64,000 nt of DNA from Allobosea sp. UNC402CLCol (GCF_000745475.1 NZ_JQJJ01000009.1:744001-808000); one strand, 5' to 3'; counted from the stretch's first letter, positions 7,865 to 15,496 are shown. The notes: generated by a model not told the origin, from the sequence alone. Program-made: numbers and translations.

Positions 7865-8353
7865 ATGACCGATGCCCAGAAGCCTCCCGCCGCGCCTGCA
7901 CCCGCGGGGCCGACGCTGCCGCTCGACGGCCAGCTCTGCTTCTCGATCTATTCGGCCTCGCTGGCGATCCAGCGGGTCTACAAGCCGATGCTCGATGCGC
8001 TGGGCGTGACCTACACGCAGTATCTGGCCTTGAGCACGCTGTGGGAGCGCGACGGGCTGACCATCGGCGCCATCGCCGAGCGGCTGGCGCTGGAGCCGAG
8101 CACGATCACCCCGGCGGTGAAACGGCTGGAGACGGCGGGCTTCCTCTCGCGCCGGCGCAGCACCTCGGACGAGCGCCTCGTCGAGGTTCATCTCACCGCA
8201 AAGGGCAGGGAGCTCCATCCGCAGACCGGATGCCTCACCGATGCCCTGCTACGCCATTCGGGGTTCGAGGTGCCGCAGATGATCGAGCTCAATCGATGCG
8301 TTCAGGCCCTCAGGCACGGCATGCGCGAGGCAGTCGAAGGTAGCCATGAATAA
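7865..8353 (+). CDS. MarR family regulator, OhrR-like
   Basis: A 162-residue winged-helix protein. After a proline/alanine-rich leader (1-20) comes LDGQLCFSIYSASLAIQR. Its C25 matches the peroxide-sensing cysteine of OhrR proteins (LxxxLCFxxYxxS). The recognition region follows (LTIGAIAERLALEPSTITPAVKRLE), then the wing with the MarR D-E-R (TSDERLVEVHLT). OhrR proteins release DNA when this cysteine is oxidised by organic hydroperoxides or hypochlorite. The divergent neighbour is an esterase-like hydrolase rather than Ohr, so the inducer here may differ. Confidence 0.82.
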   Translation: MTDAQKPPAAPAPAGPTLPLDGQLCFSIYSASLAIQRVYKPMLDALGVTYTQYLALSTLWERDGLTIGAIAERLALEPSTITPAVKRLETAGFLSRRRSTSDERLVEVHLTAKGRELHPQTGCLTDALLRHSGFEVPQMIELNRCVQALRHGMREAVEGSHE

Positions 8354-8545
8354 GGGATGAGAGGAAATGAGACCGCGCAGAGAGTGCGCTTCCTCCTTCC
8401 CTTTCTGAGCGTTGTTATTGATGCACCTTCCAGCGCGCCACGGATTTGCGGTCGCTTTCGTAAACTGCGGCAAACTTCACTTTTCCCCACACACTGCGCC
8501 GTATGCGAACGGCCTGGATCTTGACGGCGGCCTCGTCATGGACCT

Positions 8546-8569
8546 AAACTTAACTCAATGGTTAAGTTT
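8546..8569. promoter_or_regulatory. ArsR operator spanning the start codon
   Basis: A perfect 9-base inverted repeat, AAACTTAAC (8546-8554) and GTTAAGTTT (8561-8569), separated by TCAATG. The last three spacer bases (8558-8560) are the ATG of the ArsR gene. Binding here would block both transcription and the translation start region. I infer an autoregulatory ArsR site. Confidence 0.75.
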
Positions 8570-8902
8570 CAGGACGCGCAGCTCGACCGCACCTTCTCTG
8601 CCCTGGCGGACCCGACGCGCCGGGCCTTGCTGGCGCGGCTGGAGCAGGAGGATGGGCTGTCGGTCAGTGAGCTGGCGAAGCCCTTTACGGTCTCGCTGCC
8701 GGCGGTGATGAAGCATCTCGACGTCCTGTCCGACGCCGGGTTGCTGACGCGGACCAAGGCGGGGCGCACCGTGTCCTGCCATCTCAACGCCGGGCCGATG
8801 GAGGAAGCGATGAGCTGGCTCGCCCGCTATCAGAGGTTCTGGACTGAACGGCTCGATGCTCTGGCCGCGCTGCTGGATGCGCGGCGCCAGGGGCGAGATT
8901 GA
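8558..8902 (+). CDS. ArsR family transcriptional regulator
   Basis: A 114-residue winged helix: ALADPTRRALLARLE (residues 14-28), recognition helix in LSVSELAKPFTVSLPAVMKHLDVL, and wing LLTRTKAGRTVSCHL. No metal-binding CxC is present, so it belongs to the non-metal class that controls SRPBCC/AHSA1 genes. A classical Shine-Dalgarno is absent because the start sits inside a palindrome. The SRPBCC gene begins 20 bases downstream, making a two-gene operon. Confidence 0.88.
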   Translation: MVKFQDAQLDRTFSALADPTRRALLARLEQEDGLSVSELAKPFTVSLPAVMKHLDVLSDAGLLTRTKAGRTVSCHLNAGPMEEAMSWLARYQRFWTERLDALAALLDARRQGRD

Positions 8903-8921
8903 CGAGAGGCTGGAAGAAGGC

Positions 8922-9356
8922 ATGCATCAGCCGGTGACACCGAGCCTCACGATGAAACGCCGGCTGAATGCGAGCCCGGCGGAGGTCTACCAGGCCTGGA
9001 CCGATCCCGAATTGCTGGTCCGCTGGTTCGGGCCGGAAAACGTGGTGGCGCAGGAGGCCGAGATCGATCCCCATGTCGACGGCGCCTACCGGGTCGTCAT
9101 GCTCGAGGATAATGGCACGCGCCATGAGGTCTCCGGCCGCTATCTCGAGGTGGTCGAGAACGAGCGCCTCGTCTTCAGCTGGTCCTGGGTGACGACGCCG
9201 GAACGCGTTTCGCGCGTGACGGTTACATTGACGCCGGATGGCGACGGCACGATCCTGACACTGTTGCACGAGAAGCTGTTCGATGATGCCGCCGTCCGCG
9301 GCCACACCCATGGCTGGACGGGCTCGATGGTCAAGCTGGAGGCCTTCTTCGCCTGA
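8922..9356 (+). CDS. SRPBCC (AHSA1-like) domain protein
   Basis: A 144-residue START/Bet v1-like protein of the AHSA1 family: RRLNASPAEVYQAWTDPELLVRWFGP, the central VDGAYRVVM strand, then FSWSWVTTPE, and HTHGWTGSMVKLEAFF at the end. Members bind small hydrophobic ligands and are usually encoded beside an ArsR repressor, as here. The ATG is chosen where the fold begins, with GAAGAAGG upstream as a ribosome binding site. Physiological ligand unknown. Confidence 0.87.
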   Translation: MHQPVTPSLTMKRRLNASPAEVYQAWTDPELLVRWFGPENVVAQEAEIDPHVDGAYRVVMLEDNGTRHEVSGRYLEVVENERLVFSWSWVTTPERVSRVTVTLTPDGDGTILTLLHEKLFDDAAVRGHTHGWTGSMVKLEAFFA

Positions 9357-9446
9357 GGTCAAGGCGAGCCTCGCTCATCCGTATCCGGCGCCAGCGAGGA
9401 GCGCCGCCGCCGATGCCGAACCGGCGCCAGCGGAGGAGAGGAGACG

Positions 9447-9527
9447 ATGGAACACAGGATCGTGTCGCGCGAGCCGTCGCGCGCCGCGCTGCACCCGTCT
9501 CGAGCGGTCGGTTCTCGCTGCGGTTGA
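9447..9527 (+). pseudogene. DUF899 family gene, 5' stub only
   Basis: A strong ribosome binding site (GGAGGAGAGGAGACG, 9432-9446) precedes an ATG whose first nine codons read MEHRIVSRE, the characteristic start of DUF899 (thioredoxin-like) proteins. The frame then turns to unrelated sequence and stops after 26 codons, whereas the family is about 230-260 residues. ArsR, SRPBCC, DUF899 and DUF1428 genes often occur in this order, so the stub lies where an intact gene would be expected. I infer loss by internal deletion. The assignment rests on only nine residues. Confidence 0.55.
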
Positions 9528-9552
9528 GGCGGGTGCAAATGTGCCACCGATA

Positions 9553-9576
9553 CTCAAGTTGAGTTGATATCAACTT
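9553..9576. promoter_or_regulatory. Overlapping palindromes upstream of the DUF1428 gene
   Basis: Two nested symmetries: CTCAA-G-TTGAG (9553-9563) and the perfect 14-base palindrome AGTTGATATCAACT (9562-9575). Together they also give an AAGTTGA (9556-9562) / TCAACTT (9570-9576) pair. They lie 46 bases before the DUF1428 start. The sequence differs from the ArsR operator at 8546, so the binding protein cannot be assigned. Confidence 0.5.
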
Positions 9577-9621
9577 ATATGGCGCCGGATGGGCCGGCGC
9601 CATTCAAGAGGAGACTACACG

Positions 9622-10335
9622 ATGGCTTATGTCGAAGGTTTCGTGGTCGCGGTTCCCGCCGCCAACAAGGATGTCTACCGCAAGCATGCGAAGGAGGCGC
9701 TGCCGCTCTTCAAGGAGTTCGGTGTCACCCGCATGGTCGAGGCCTGGGGCGATGAGGTGCCGGACGGCAAGGTCACCGACTTCAAGGGCGCCGTGAAGGC
9801 GACGCCCGACGAGGTCGTGGTCTTCTCCTGGTTCGAGTATCCCGACCGGAAGACGCGCGACGCGGCCAATGCGAAGATGATGAGCGATCCGCGCATGGCG
9901 TCGATGGGGCAGTCGATGCCTTTTGACGGCAAGCGCATGATCATGGGCGGCTTCGACGCGCTCGTCGATGACGGCGAAGGCGGCGCGGCGGGTTACGTCG
10001 ATGGCGTGCTGATCGCCGTGCCGCAGGAACGCAAGGCGGATTTTCGCGACTATGCGGCGGGGCTCTCCGCGCTGTTCACGGATCACGGCGCGCGCCGCGT
10101 CGTCGATGCCTGGGGTGACGACGTGCCGGATGGCAAGGTCACGGATTTCAAGGGAGCGGTGAAGGCGAAGGACGGCGAGGCCGTCGTGTTCGGCTGGGTC
10201 GAATGGCCGACCAAGGCCGCCCGTGACGAGGCCTGGGGCAAGATCAGGCAGGATGCGCGGATGAACGGCATGCCCATGCCGTTCGACGGCCAGCGCATGG
10301 TCTATGGCGGTTTCGCCACCTTGCTGGACGCCTGA
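9622..10335 (+). CDS. Tandem DUF1428 domain protein
   Basis: A 237-residue protein made of two DUF1428 repeats, residues 1-117 and about 122-237, joined by a short acidic/glycine linker (DDGEGGAAG). Each repeat has the same landmarks: YVEGFVVAVP / YVDGVLIAVP, VEAWGDEVPDGKVTDFKGAVKA / VDAWGDDVPDGKVTDFKGAVKA, and MPFDGKRM / MPFDGQRM followed by a GGF. DUF1428 is a dimeric alpha/beta-barrel family normally about 117 residues long, so this is probably a covalent dimer. AAGAGGAGAC precedes the start. Function unknown. Confidence 0.88.
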   Translation: MAYVEGFVVAVPAANKDVYRKHAKEALPLFKEFGVTRMVEAWGDEVPDGKVTDFKGAVKATPDEVVVFSWFEYPDRKTRDAANAKMMSDPRMASMGQSMPFDGKRMIMGGFDALVDDGEGGAAGYVDGVLIAVPQERKADFRDYAAGLSALFTDHGARRVVDAWGDDVPDGKVTDFKGAVKAKDGEAVVFGWVEWPTKAARDEAWGKIRQDARMNGMPMPFDGQRMVYGGFATLLDA

Positions 10336-10463
10336 CCCGGGCGCCGCGCTCCGCCGCCAGGGCCAGGGACACCGGGCAGCACATGACAGGGCTGTCCGGA
10401 AGCCCTTGCCCCGGCTGACGAAATCGCGGAGAGGGGAAGGGCTGGCCCACCGGAACCCTCTCC

Positions 10464-11297
10464 ATGCTCGCAGGCATTCCCATCGGCGATCTCGTCTTCC
10501 TCGCCGTCTCGCTCGTGCTGGCGGGGGCCATGACGGGGTTGCTCGCCGGCGTCTTCGGCGTCGGCGGCGGCGCGGTCATCGTGCCGGTGCTCTACGAGGT
10601 CTTCCGCGTCATCGGCGTGCCGGAGGAGGTCCGGATGCCGCTCAGCGTCGGCACATCGCTCGCCGTCATCATCCCGACCTCGATCCGCTCCTTCAACGCT
10701 CACCGCGCCAAGGGGCTGGTCGATCTCTCGATCCTCAAGGTCTGGGCCGTGCCGGTGGTGCTCGGCGTCCTCGTCGGCAGCTATATCGCGCGCTACGCGC
10801 CGGCCGATCTCTTCAAGATCGTCTTCGTCGTGGTCGCGACGATCTCCGCCATCCGCCTGCTCTTCGCGGCGGATCGCTGGAAATTCGGCGAGGAGATGCC
10901 GGGCAAGCCGCTGATGGTCGCCTATGGCGGCGTCATCGGGGTGCTCTCCTCGCTGATGGGCATCGGCGGCGGCCAGCTTTCCAGCCTGTTCATGACCTTC
11001 TACGGCCGCCCGATCCACCAGGCGGTGGCGACCTCATCGGGGCTCGGCGTGCTGATCTCGATCCCCGGCGCGCTCGGCTTCATCTATGCCGGCTGGCCGA
11101 AGATGGACATCCTGCCGCCGTTCTCTCTCGGCTACGTCTCGCTGCTCGGCATGATCCTGTTCATCCCGACCTCGATCTGGACGGCGCCGATCGGGGCCCG
11201 GCTGGCGCACCGGCTCTCGAAGCGGCGGCTGGAGGTGGCCTTCGGCCTGTTCCTGCTCGTCGTCGCCGGGCGCTTCATCTGGTCCCTGCTCCACTGA
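10464..11297 (+). CDS. TauE/SafE family sulfite/sulfonate exporter-like permease
   Basis: A 277-residue inner-membrane protein with about eight helices in two halves. The TauE/SafE glycine motifs are visible: LLAGVFGVGGGAVIVP in the first half and SSLMGIGGGQLSS in the second. The family exports sulfite, sulfoacetate or other organosulfur anions, but substrate cannot be read and no sulfur genes adjoin. A GNAT gene follows 19 bases downstream. Confidence 0.85.
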   Translation: MLAGIPIGDLVFLAVSLVLAGAMTGLLAGVFGVGGGAVIVPVLYEVFRVIGVPEEVRMPLSVGTSLAVIIPTSIRSFNAHRAKGLVDLSILKVWAVPVVLGVLVGSYIARYAPADLFKIVFVVVATISAIRLLFAADRWKFGEEMPGKPLMVAYGGVIGVLSSLMGIGGGQLSSLFMTFYGRPIHQAVATSSGLGVLISIPGALGFIYAGWPKMDILPPFSLGYVSLLGMILFIPTSIWTAPIGARLAHRLSKRRLEVAFGLFLLVVAGRFIWSLLH

Positions 11298-11316
11298 GGC
11301 GGCGCGAGGGCGAGGG

Positions 11317-11796
11317 ATGAGCGAGCCGGTGATCCGCCTGCTGCAAACCGCCGATCATCCGGCGCTGGCTGCGCTGATGGTCGAGATGCAGGGGCACTAC
11401 CGGGTGCCGTGCCCGCCGGTGGCGGAGATACGCGCCGACCTCGCCGCTCTCCCGGCCGGCGTGGACATCCTCGTCGCGGTGAAGGGGGAGGCCATCCTGG
11501 GCTTCGCCTCGGCCTGCAACCTCTATCCGGGCCCGGGGCTGAAATCCGGCTTCTTCCTCAAGGAGATCTATGTTGCCGATGCCGCCCGCGGCAAAGGGCT
11601 CGGCCGCGCACTGATGCAGGCTCTCGCGGCGCTGGCGCTGGAGCGCGGCCACAGGCGCCTCGACTGGACCGCCGACGCCGACGATCCGGCCCTGTTGCGC
11701 TTCTATGAGAGCCTTGGCGCAGTCGCGCAGACGAAGAAGGTCTTTTATCGCCTGACCGGTGAGGCGCTGGCGGCGGTGGCGGCAGGGCCAGAATAA
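11317..11796 (+). CDS. GNAT family N-acetyltransferase
   Basis: A 159-residue single GNAT domain. The acetyl-CoA pyrophosphate loop is RGKGLGRAL (motif A, R/Q-x-x-G-x-G) after the beta-4 strand KEIYVADAA. The tail has the LRFYESLGA motif, where the tyrosine often acts as general acid. GCGAGGG lies just before the ATG. The acceptor substrate is unknown. It is convergent with the DUF1289 gene across a palindromic repeat. Confidence 0.85.
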   Translation: MSEPVIRLLQTADHPALAALMVEMQGHYRVPCPPVAEIRADLAALPAGVDILVAVKGEAILGFASACNLYPGPGLKSGFFLKEIYVADAARGKGLGRALMQALAALALERGHRRLDWTADADDPALLRFYESLGAVAQTKKVFYRLTGEALAAVAAGPE

Positions 11797-11815
11797 GCCC
11801 GCCCGGCGCCGCACT

Positions 11816-11917
11816 CGTCATTGCGAGGAGCGAAGCGATGACGCAATCCAGGGGGATTGGGTCGCAACTGTTCGGCCCGGCTCCCCCTGGATGGCTTCGC
11901 TACGCTCGCCACGACGA
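11816..11917. repeat. Palindromic intergenic repeat A
   Basis: Left arm 11816-11856 (begins CGTCATTGCGAGGAGCGAAG) pairs with right arm 11881-11917 (ends CGCTCGCCACGACGA) with a few mismatches, giving a long hairpin with a roughly 25-base loop. It lies between convergent genes, and the right arm contains the stop codon of the DUF1289 gene. Confidence 0.8.
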
Positions 11918-12109
11918 CTGCGACGGTTTGGACTCGGCCGCTCGCTCCTGCAGCCGCTCCGGCAGCACCGCCATGATCGCCAGTCGCTCGGCCTCGCTGA
12001 GGCCCGACCACTGCGCGATTTCGTCGAGCGTGCGTCCGCAGCCCTCGCAGAGCCCGCTCGCCGGGTCGATGACGCAAACCTTGATGCAGGGCGTCGAAGC
12101 GCTGGTCAT
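11900..12109 (-). CDS. DUF1289 domain protein
   Basis: A 69-residue protein with the DUF1289 core CIKVCVIDPASGLCEGCGRT. It has four cysteines (C8, C12, C21, C24) able to bind a metal, then the conserved IAQWSGLSEAERLAIM helix. Function unknown. The ATG overlaps the cobS stop by four bases (ATGA), so it is translated with cobS. The last codons (SSWRA) and the stop are encoded by repeat A, suggesting the repeat inserted into the end of the gene. Confidence 0.8.
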   Translation of the reverse strand: MTSASTPCIKVCVIDPASGLCEGCGRTLDEIAQWSGLSEAERLAIMAVLPERLQERAAESKPSQSSWRA

Positions 12110-12960
12110 CGCCCCGCCCATCCCAGCGCGAGCGCAAGCCCGAGATAGATCGCGATCTCGGCAAGCTGCTGGACGGCGCCGACGATATCGCCGGTCTGCC
12201 CGCCGATCAGCCGGCGCGCCAGCCGGGCCAACACCGCTGCCGCCCCATGCGCCAGCGCGAAGCCGGCCAGCAATCCGGCCAGCGGGAGATGCGCGGCAAG
12301 CGCGATTCCGGTCGCCGCGATGAGGCTCAAGCCCAGCGCGATCCGCGCCGTGGCGAGGCTGGGCTGGCCGACTGCCGCCGAGGCGCCGCCGCTGCGCGCC
12401 GGAGGCTGGGTCGCAAGCAGGAGCAGGCCTTCCGCGCGTGACCACGGCGCTGCGACGAGCACCGCCGCCGCAGAGCCCCAGGCGCCGGCATGGTCGAGTA
12501 TCCCCGCGATCAGGCTCGCGCGCAGCAGCAGCGACAGCCCCAGCGCCATCGCGCCATAGGAGCCGATGCGGCTGTCCTTCATGATCTCCAGCCGGCGCTC
12601 GACCGTGTGCCCGCCGAACAGCCCGTCGGCGCTGTCGGCGAGCCCGTCCTCATGGAAGGCGCCGGTGCTCAGCGCCAGCGCCGTCAGGGCGAGCGCCGCG
12701 ACGACCATCCCGCTGAGGCCCGCAAGCCCCCCGATCAGGGTGACGAGCGCCGCCGGCAGCGCGATCGCCAGCGCCGCGAAGGGCAGGGCGCGTGGCACCA
12801 GCCTGAAATCGGGAATGCCGTGCAGATCGCCTTCGCCCGGCAGCCGGGGCATGGGCAGGCGCGAATAGAAGCGGATGCAGATCGCGGTCGCCACAAGCCA
12901 GCCCGGCCAGATCGGCGGGCTGTCCTGCATCGGCTCCGCGCTGGTTTCCGCTTCCGCCAT
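12106..12960 (-). CDS. cobS: Adenosylcobinamide-GDP ribazoletransferase (cobalamin synthase)
   Basis: A 284-residue integral membrane enzyme joining adenosylcobinamide-GDP with alpha-ribazole in the last step of B12 nucleotide-loop assembly. Recognised by FYSRLPMP near the N-terminus, the acidic metal motif FHEDGLADSADGLFGG, RRLEIMKDSRIGSYG, and several Ala/Leu-rich helices. The ATG at 12960 is chosen; a GTG at 12993 would add 11 charged residues. It is divergent from cobT, the enzyme that makes its lower-ligand substrate, and co-translated with the DUF1289 gene. Called cobV in the Pseudomonas nomenclature. Confidence 0.92.
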   Translation of the reverse strand: MAEAETSAEPMQDSPPIWPGWLVATAICIRFYSRLPMPRLPGEGDLHGIPDFRLVPRALPFAALAIALPAALVTLIGGLAGLSGMVVAALALTALALSTGAFHEDGLADSADGLFGGHTVERRLEIMKDSRIGSYGAMALGLSLLLRASLIAGILDHAGAWGSAAAVLVAAPWSRAEGLLLLATQPPARSGGASAAVGQPSLATARIALGLSLIAATGIALAAHLPLAGLLAGFALAHGAAAVLARLARRLIGGQTGDIVGAVQQLAEIAIYLGLALALGWAGR

Positions 12961-13074
12961 GCCGGCTTCGCGCTCCCGTCGATTGTCTTCCACCTGTCGA
13001 GCCTATAGCAGCAGCATCAACCTTGCCGCCACGCCGATGCGCTGCTGCGGCGTTTGCGTGATGGATCTGATCTC

Positions 13075-14094
13075 ATGTCCGCTTCCGGTTTGCCCTTCGA
13101 CGATATCCGCGAGCTCATCGCCGCGATGCCCGGCCCCGACATGGCGGCGGCGAATGCGGTGCGCGCCCGCGACGCCAACCTCACCAAGCCGGCCGGCAGC
13201 CTCGGCCGCATGGAGGAGATCGCCGAATGGCTTGCCGCCTGGCAGGGCAAGGCCCCGCCCGAGGTGCGGCGCCCGCTGGTCTGCGTCTTTGCCGGCAACC
13301 ATGGCGTGGTGGCGCAGGGCGTCTCGGCCTATCCGCAGGCGGTGACGCGCCAGATGCTGGAGAATTTCGCTGCCGGCGGCGCGGCGATCAACCAGATCTG
13401 CGCAGCCTATGATCTCGGCTTCAAGGTCTTCGACCTCGCGCTCGATCTGCCGACCGGCGATTTCACCCAGACCGATGCGCTCGACGAGCGCGCCTGCGTC
13501 GCGACCATGGCTTTCGGCATGGAGGCGCTGGCCGGCGGCGCCGATCTGCTCTGCCTCGGGGAGATGGGCATCGGCAACACCACCTCGGCGGCGGCGATCT
13601 ATGCCGCGCTCTATGGCGGTGACGTGGCCCGCTGGTGCGGGCGCGGCACCGGCATCGACGATGAGGGTTTCAAGCGCAAGGTCGCGGCCGTAGAGAAGGG
13701 CCTGGCCCTGCACCGCGCCCATCTCAAGGACCCGCTCGAGGTGCTGCGCCGCCTCGGCGGGCGCGAGATCGCGGCGATCTGTGGCGCCATCATCGCCGCG
13801 CGCTCGCAGCGCATCCCGGTGATCCTCGACGGCTATGTCGTCACCGCCGCGGCCGCGATCCTGCACGCCATCGAGCCCTCGGCCATCGACCATTGCCTGG
13901 CCGGGCATCTCTCGACCGAGGGCGCCCATGCCGAGGTGCTGGCCCGGCTCGGCAAGGTGCCGCTGCTGGCGCTCGACATGCGCCTCGGCGAGGGTTCGGG
14001 CGCCGCGCTGGCAGCGGGCCTCGTCAAGGCCGCCGCCGCGATCCATTCGGGCATGGCGACCTTCGAACAGGCGCAGGTGGCGCGCAAGGACTGA
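13075..14094 (+). CDS. cobT: Nicotinate-nucleotide--dimethylbenzimidazole phosphoribosyltransferase
   Basis: A 339-residue cytoplasmic enzyme that activates the lower ligand of cobalamin to alpha-ribazole phosphate. Family landmarks are KPAGSLGRMEEIAEWLA, VCVFAGNHGVVAQGVSA, LCLGEMGIGNTTSAAA and the C-terminal LGEGSGAAL, whose E306 corresponds to the catalytic base. It is divergent from cobS with a 114-base spacer holding no cobalamin riboswitch. An upstream in-frame TTG (13054) is a less likely start. Called cobU in the Pseudomonas nomenclature. Confidence 0.93.
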   Translation: MSASGLPFDDIRELIAAMPGPDMAAANAVRARDANLTKPAGSLGRMEEIAEWLAAWQGKAPPEVRRPLVCVFAGNHGVVAQGVSAYPQAVTRQMLENFAAGGAAINQICAAYDLGFKVFDLALDLPTGDFTQTDALDERACVATMAFGMEALAGGADLLCLGEMGIGNTTSAAAIYAALYGGDVARWCGRGTGIDDEGFKRKVAAVEKGLALHRAHLKDPLEVLRRLGGREIAAICGAIIAARSQRIPVILDGYVVTAAAAILHAIEPSAIDHCLAGHLSTEGAHAEVLARLGKVPLLALDMRLGEGSGAALAAGLVKAAAAIHSGMATFEQAQVARKD

Positions 14095-14149
14095 CGCCGG
14101 CTGAATTAAGCGGGGGGAAGCGCACCGTCAGGGCTCGCTGCCTTGCCGG

Positions 14150-14797
14150 TCACCCTCGTGTGGCGATGGCCCCCGCTGTCCTATGTCGTCTGACGGTCGT
14201 CAGAATGACGTCGAGCAGTTCCGCCTGCGCTTCCTCTCGCGAAATCTCGTTGGCCGCGGCAGCGCCCGAGAGTGCCTCGGCTGCTCCGAGCACCCCCCAA
14301 AACGCAGCGGCCGGGATCGGAATGTCGGCGAAGGGCTGGAGCGCCGCTCGGCACTTTCCGATGAAGATCGCGCTATAGCCGCGCTTGAGCTGGTCGAGCT
14401 CCGGCGAGCCGGCAAGCGCAGCCGTGACGCCGGGAATCTCCCGCCCTTGAGTAAGGACGCAATCGACGTAGCACGCGGCGATCACGCCGGCGCGCGCGTC
14501 GAGCAGCTGAGGGCTATTTGCGAGCGCCTCGTCCATCAGCGCGGTCTGGCGTTGATCGTATTCGCGGTAAAGCGCCGCCAAGAGGCCCGCCCGCGTGCCG
14601 AAATGATCGTAGACGACGGGCTTGGTCACGCCGGCCTCTTCGCTCAGGCGGCCCAGGCTCAACGCGTCGGTCCCATCCCGACGCACGAGGCGCCAGGCGA
14701 CGTCGATCAATTGGCGGTAGCGCTCGTCGCGCGTCAGCCGCTGCCGCATCGCCGTGGGGCCCGCATCGGCGCGGGCAGGTGGGAGGGAGGTTGACAT
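14150..14797 (-). CDS. TetR family transcriptional regulator
   Basis: A 215-residue protein with an N-terminal TetR helix-turn-helix (residues 25-70: RYRQLIDVAWRLVRRDG, LGRLSEEAGVTKPVVYDHFG) and a helical ligand-binding domain that is not diagnostic. It is divergent from a flavodoxin-fold quinone-reductase-like gene with only 75 bases between starts and a TACCA-T-TGGTA palindrome beside its own ATG. It probably represses itself and that oxidoreductase. Confidence 0.87.
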   Translation of the reverse strand: MSTSLPPARADAGPTAMRQRLTRDERYRQLIDVAWRLVRRDGTDALSLGRLSEEAGVTKPVVYDHFGTRAGLLAALYREYDQRQTALMDEALANSPQLLDARAGVIAACYVDCVLTQGREIPGVTAALAGSPELDQLKRGYSAIFIGKCRAALQPFADIPIPAAAFWGVLGAAEALSGAAAANEISREEAQAELLDVILTTVRRHRTAGAIATRG

Positions 14798-14803
14798 TTA
14801 ATA

Positions 14804-14814
14804 TACCATTGGTA
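14804..14814. promoter_or_regulatory. Probable TetR operator
   Basis: Inverted repeat TACCA / TGGTA around one base, in an A+T-rich patch (14797-14832) inside otherwise GC-rich DNA, seven bases upstream of the TetR ATG and between it and the divergent oxidoreductase gene. Position and symmetry fit an operator. The arms are short, so confidence is moderate. Confidence 0.5.
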
Positions 14815-14872
14815 ACTTACTAAAAGTATATAAGCGCGATGGCGGATGCGCAATCGCTTTCGGAGATCGGTC

Positions 14873-15475
14873 ATGCACAGCCTCATCGTTGTCTCTCATC
14901 CCTTGCCCCAATCGCTGGTGCACGCCGTGGCCAGGCGGATTGCCGAGGGGATTGGCGAGACCGGCCATTCCAGCGAGATCACCGATCTTTCGGCCGAGGG
15001 TTTCGATCCCCGCTTCAAAGAGAGCGACATCACAGCCCATCTCAGGCAGGCGCCTGCAGATGCCGCCGTTCTGGCCGAGCAGGCGCGCCTGGGCCGGGCC
15101 GATGCGCTCGTCCTGGTGTATCCCGTCTATTGGTGGTCTTTTCCCGGCTTGCTGAAAGGCTGGATCGACCGCGTCTTCAGCAATGGCTGGGCTTACGAGG
15201 AGGTGCCCGGTGGCCGCGTGGTGAAGAAGCTGGGCCACCTGTCGATCCATCTTGTCGCCATTGGCGGCGCCGACCTGCGGACCTATGCCCGCCATGGCTA
15301 TTTTGGCGCGATGAGAACGCAGATCGACCACGGCATCTTCGGCTATTGCGGCGCGCCGGTGCGCCGTTCGGAGCTGCTGCTGCCGAACGCTCCCGACGAT
15401 GCTTCCAATGTCATCGATGAGGCCGGGCGCATTGGCCGCGCCATCTTCGATCAGCCGGCCGCCGTAGCGGCGTGA
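14873..15475 (+). CDS. NAD(P)H dehydrogenase (quinone)-like flavodoxin-fold protein
   Basis: A 200-residue protein of the NQO/MdaB/KefF superfamily. It starts with the strand MHSLIVVSHPLPQSLVHAVA and has the FMN/FAD-contact motif YPVYWWSFPGLLKGWIDRVF (about residues 83-102) followed by NGWAY. Members reduce quinones or related electrophiles using NAD(P)H. The ATG at 14873 is chosen because the fold starts there. Divergent TetR gene: probably an inducible detoxification pair (inference). Confidence 0.85.
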   Translation: MHSLIVVSHPLPQSLVHAVARRIAEGIGETGHSSEITDLSAEGFDPRFKESDITAHLRQAPADAAVLAEQARLGRADALVLVYPVYWWSFPGLLKGWIDRVFSNGWAYEEVPGGRVVKKLGHLSIHLVAIGGADLRTYARHGYFGAMRTQIDHGIFGYCGAPVRRSELLLPNAPDDASNVIDEAGRIGRAIFDQPAAVAA

Positions 15476-15496
15476 CGAGGCTCGACCGGCGCCGGA

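Noticed and set aside
10302-11018. Long minus-strand frames opposite TauE/SafE, and similarly 26352-27455 opposite the MFS gene
   Set aside because: They are antisense shadows of GC-rich genes, with charged low-complexity translations and no family motifs.
12961-13074. Possible cobalamin riboswitch between cobS and cobT
   Set aside because: The spacer is only 114 bases and shared by two divergent genes; no B12-box-like sequence or long structured leader is seen.
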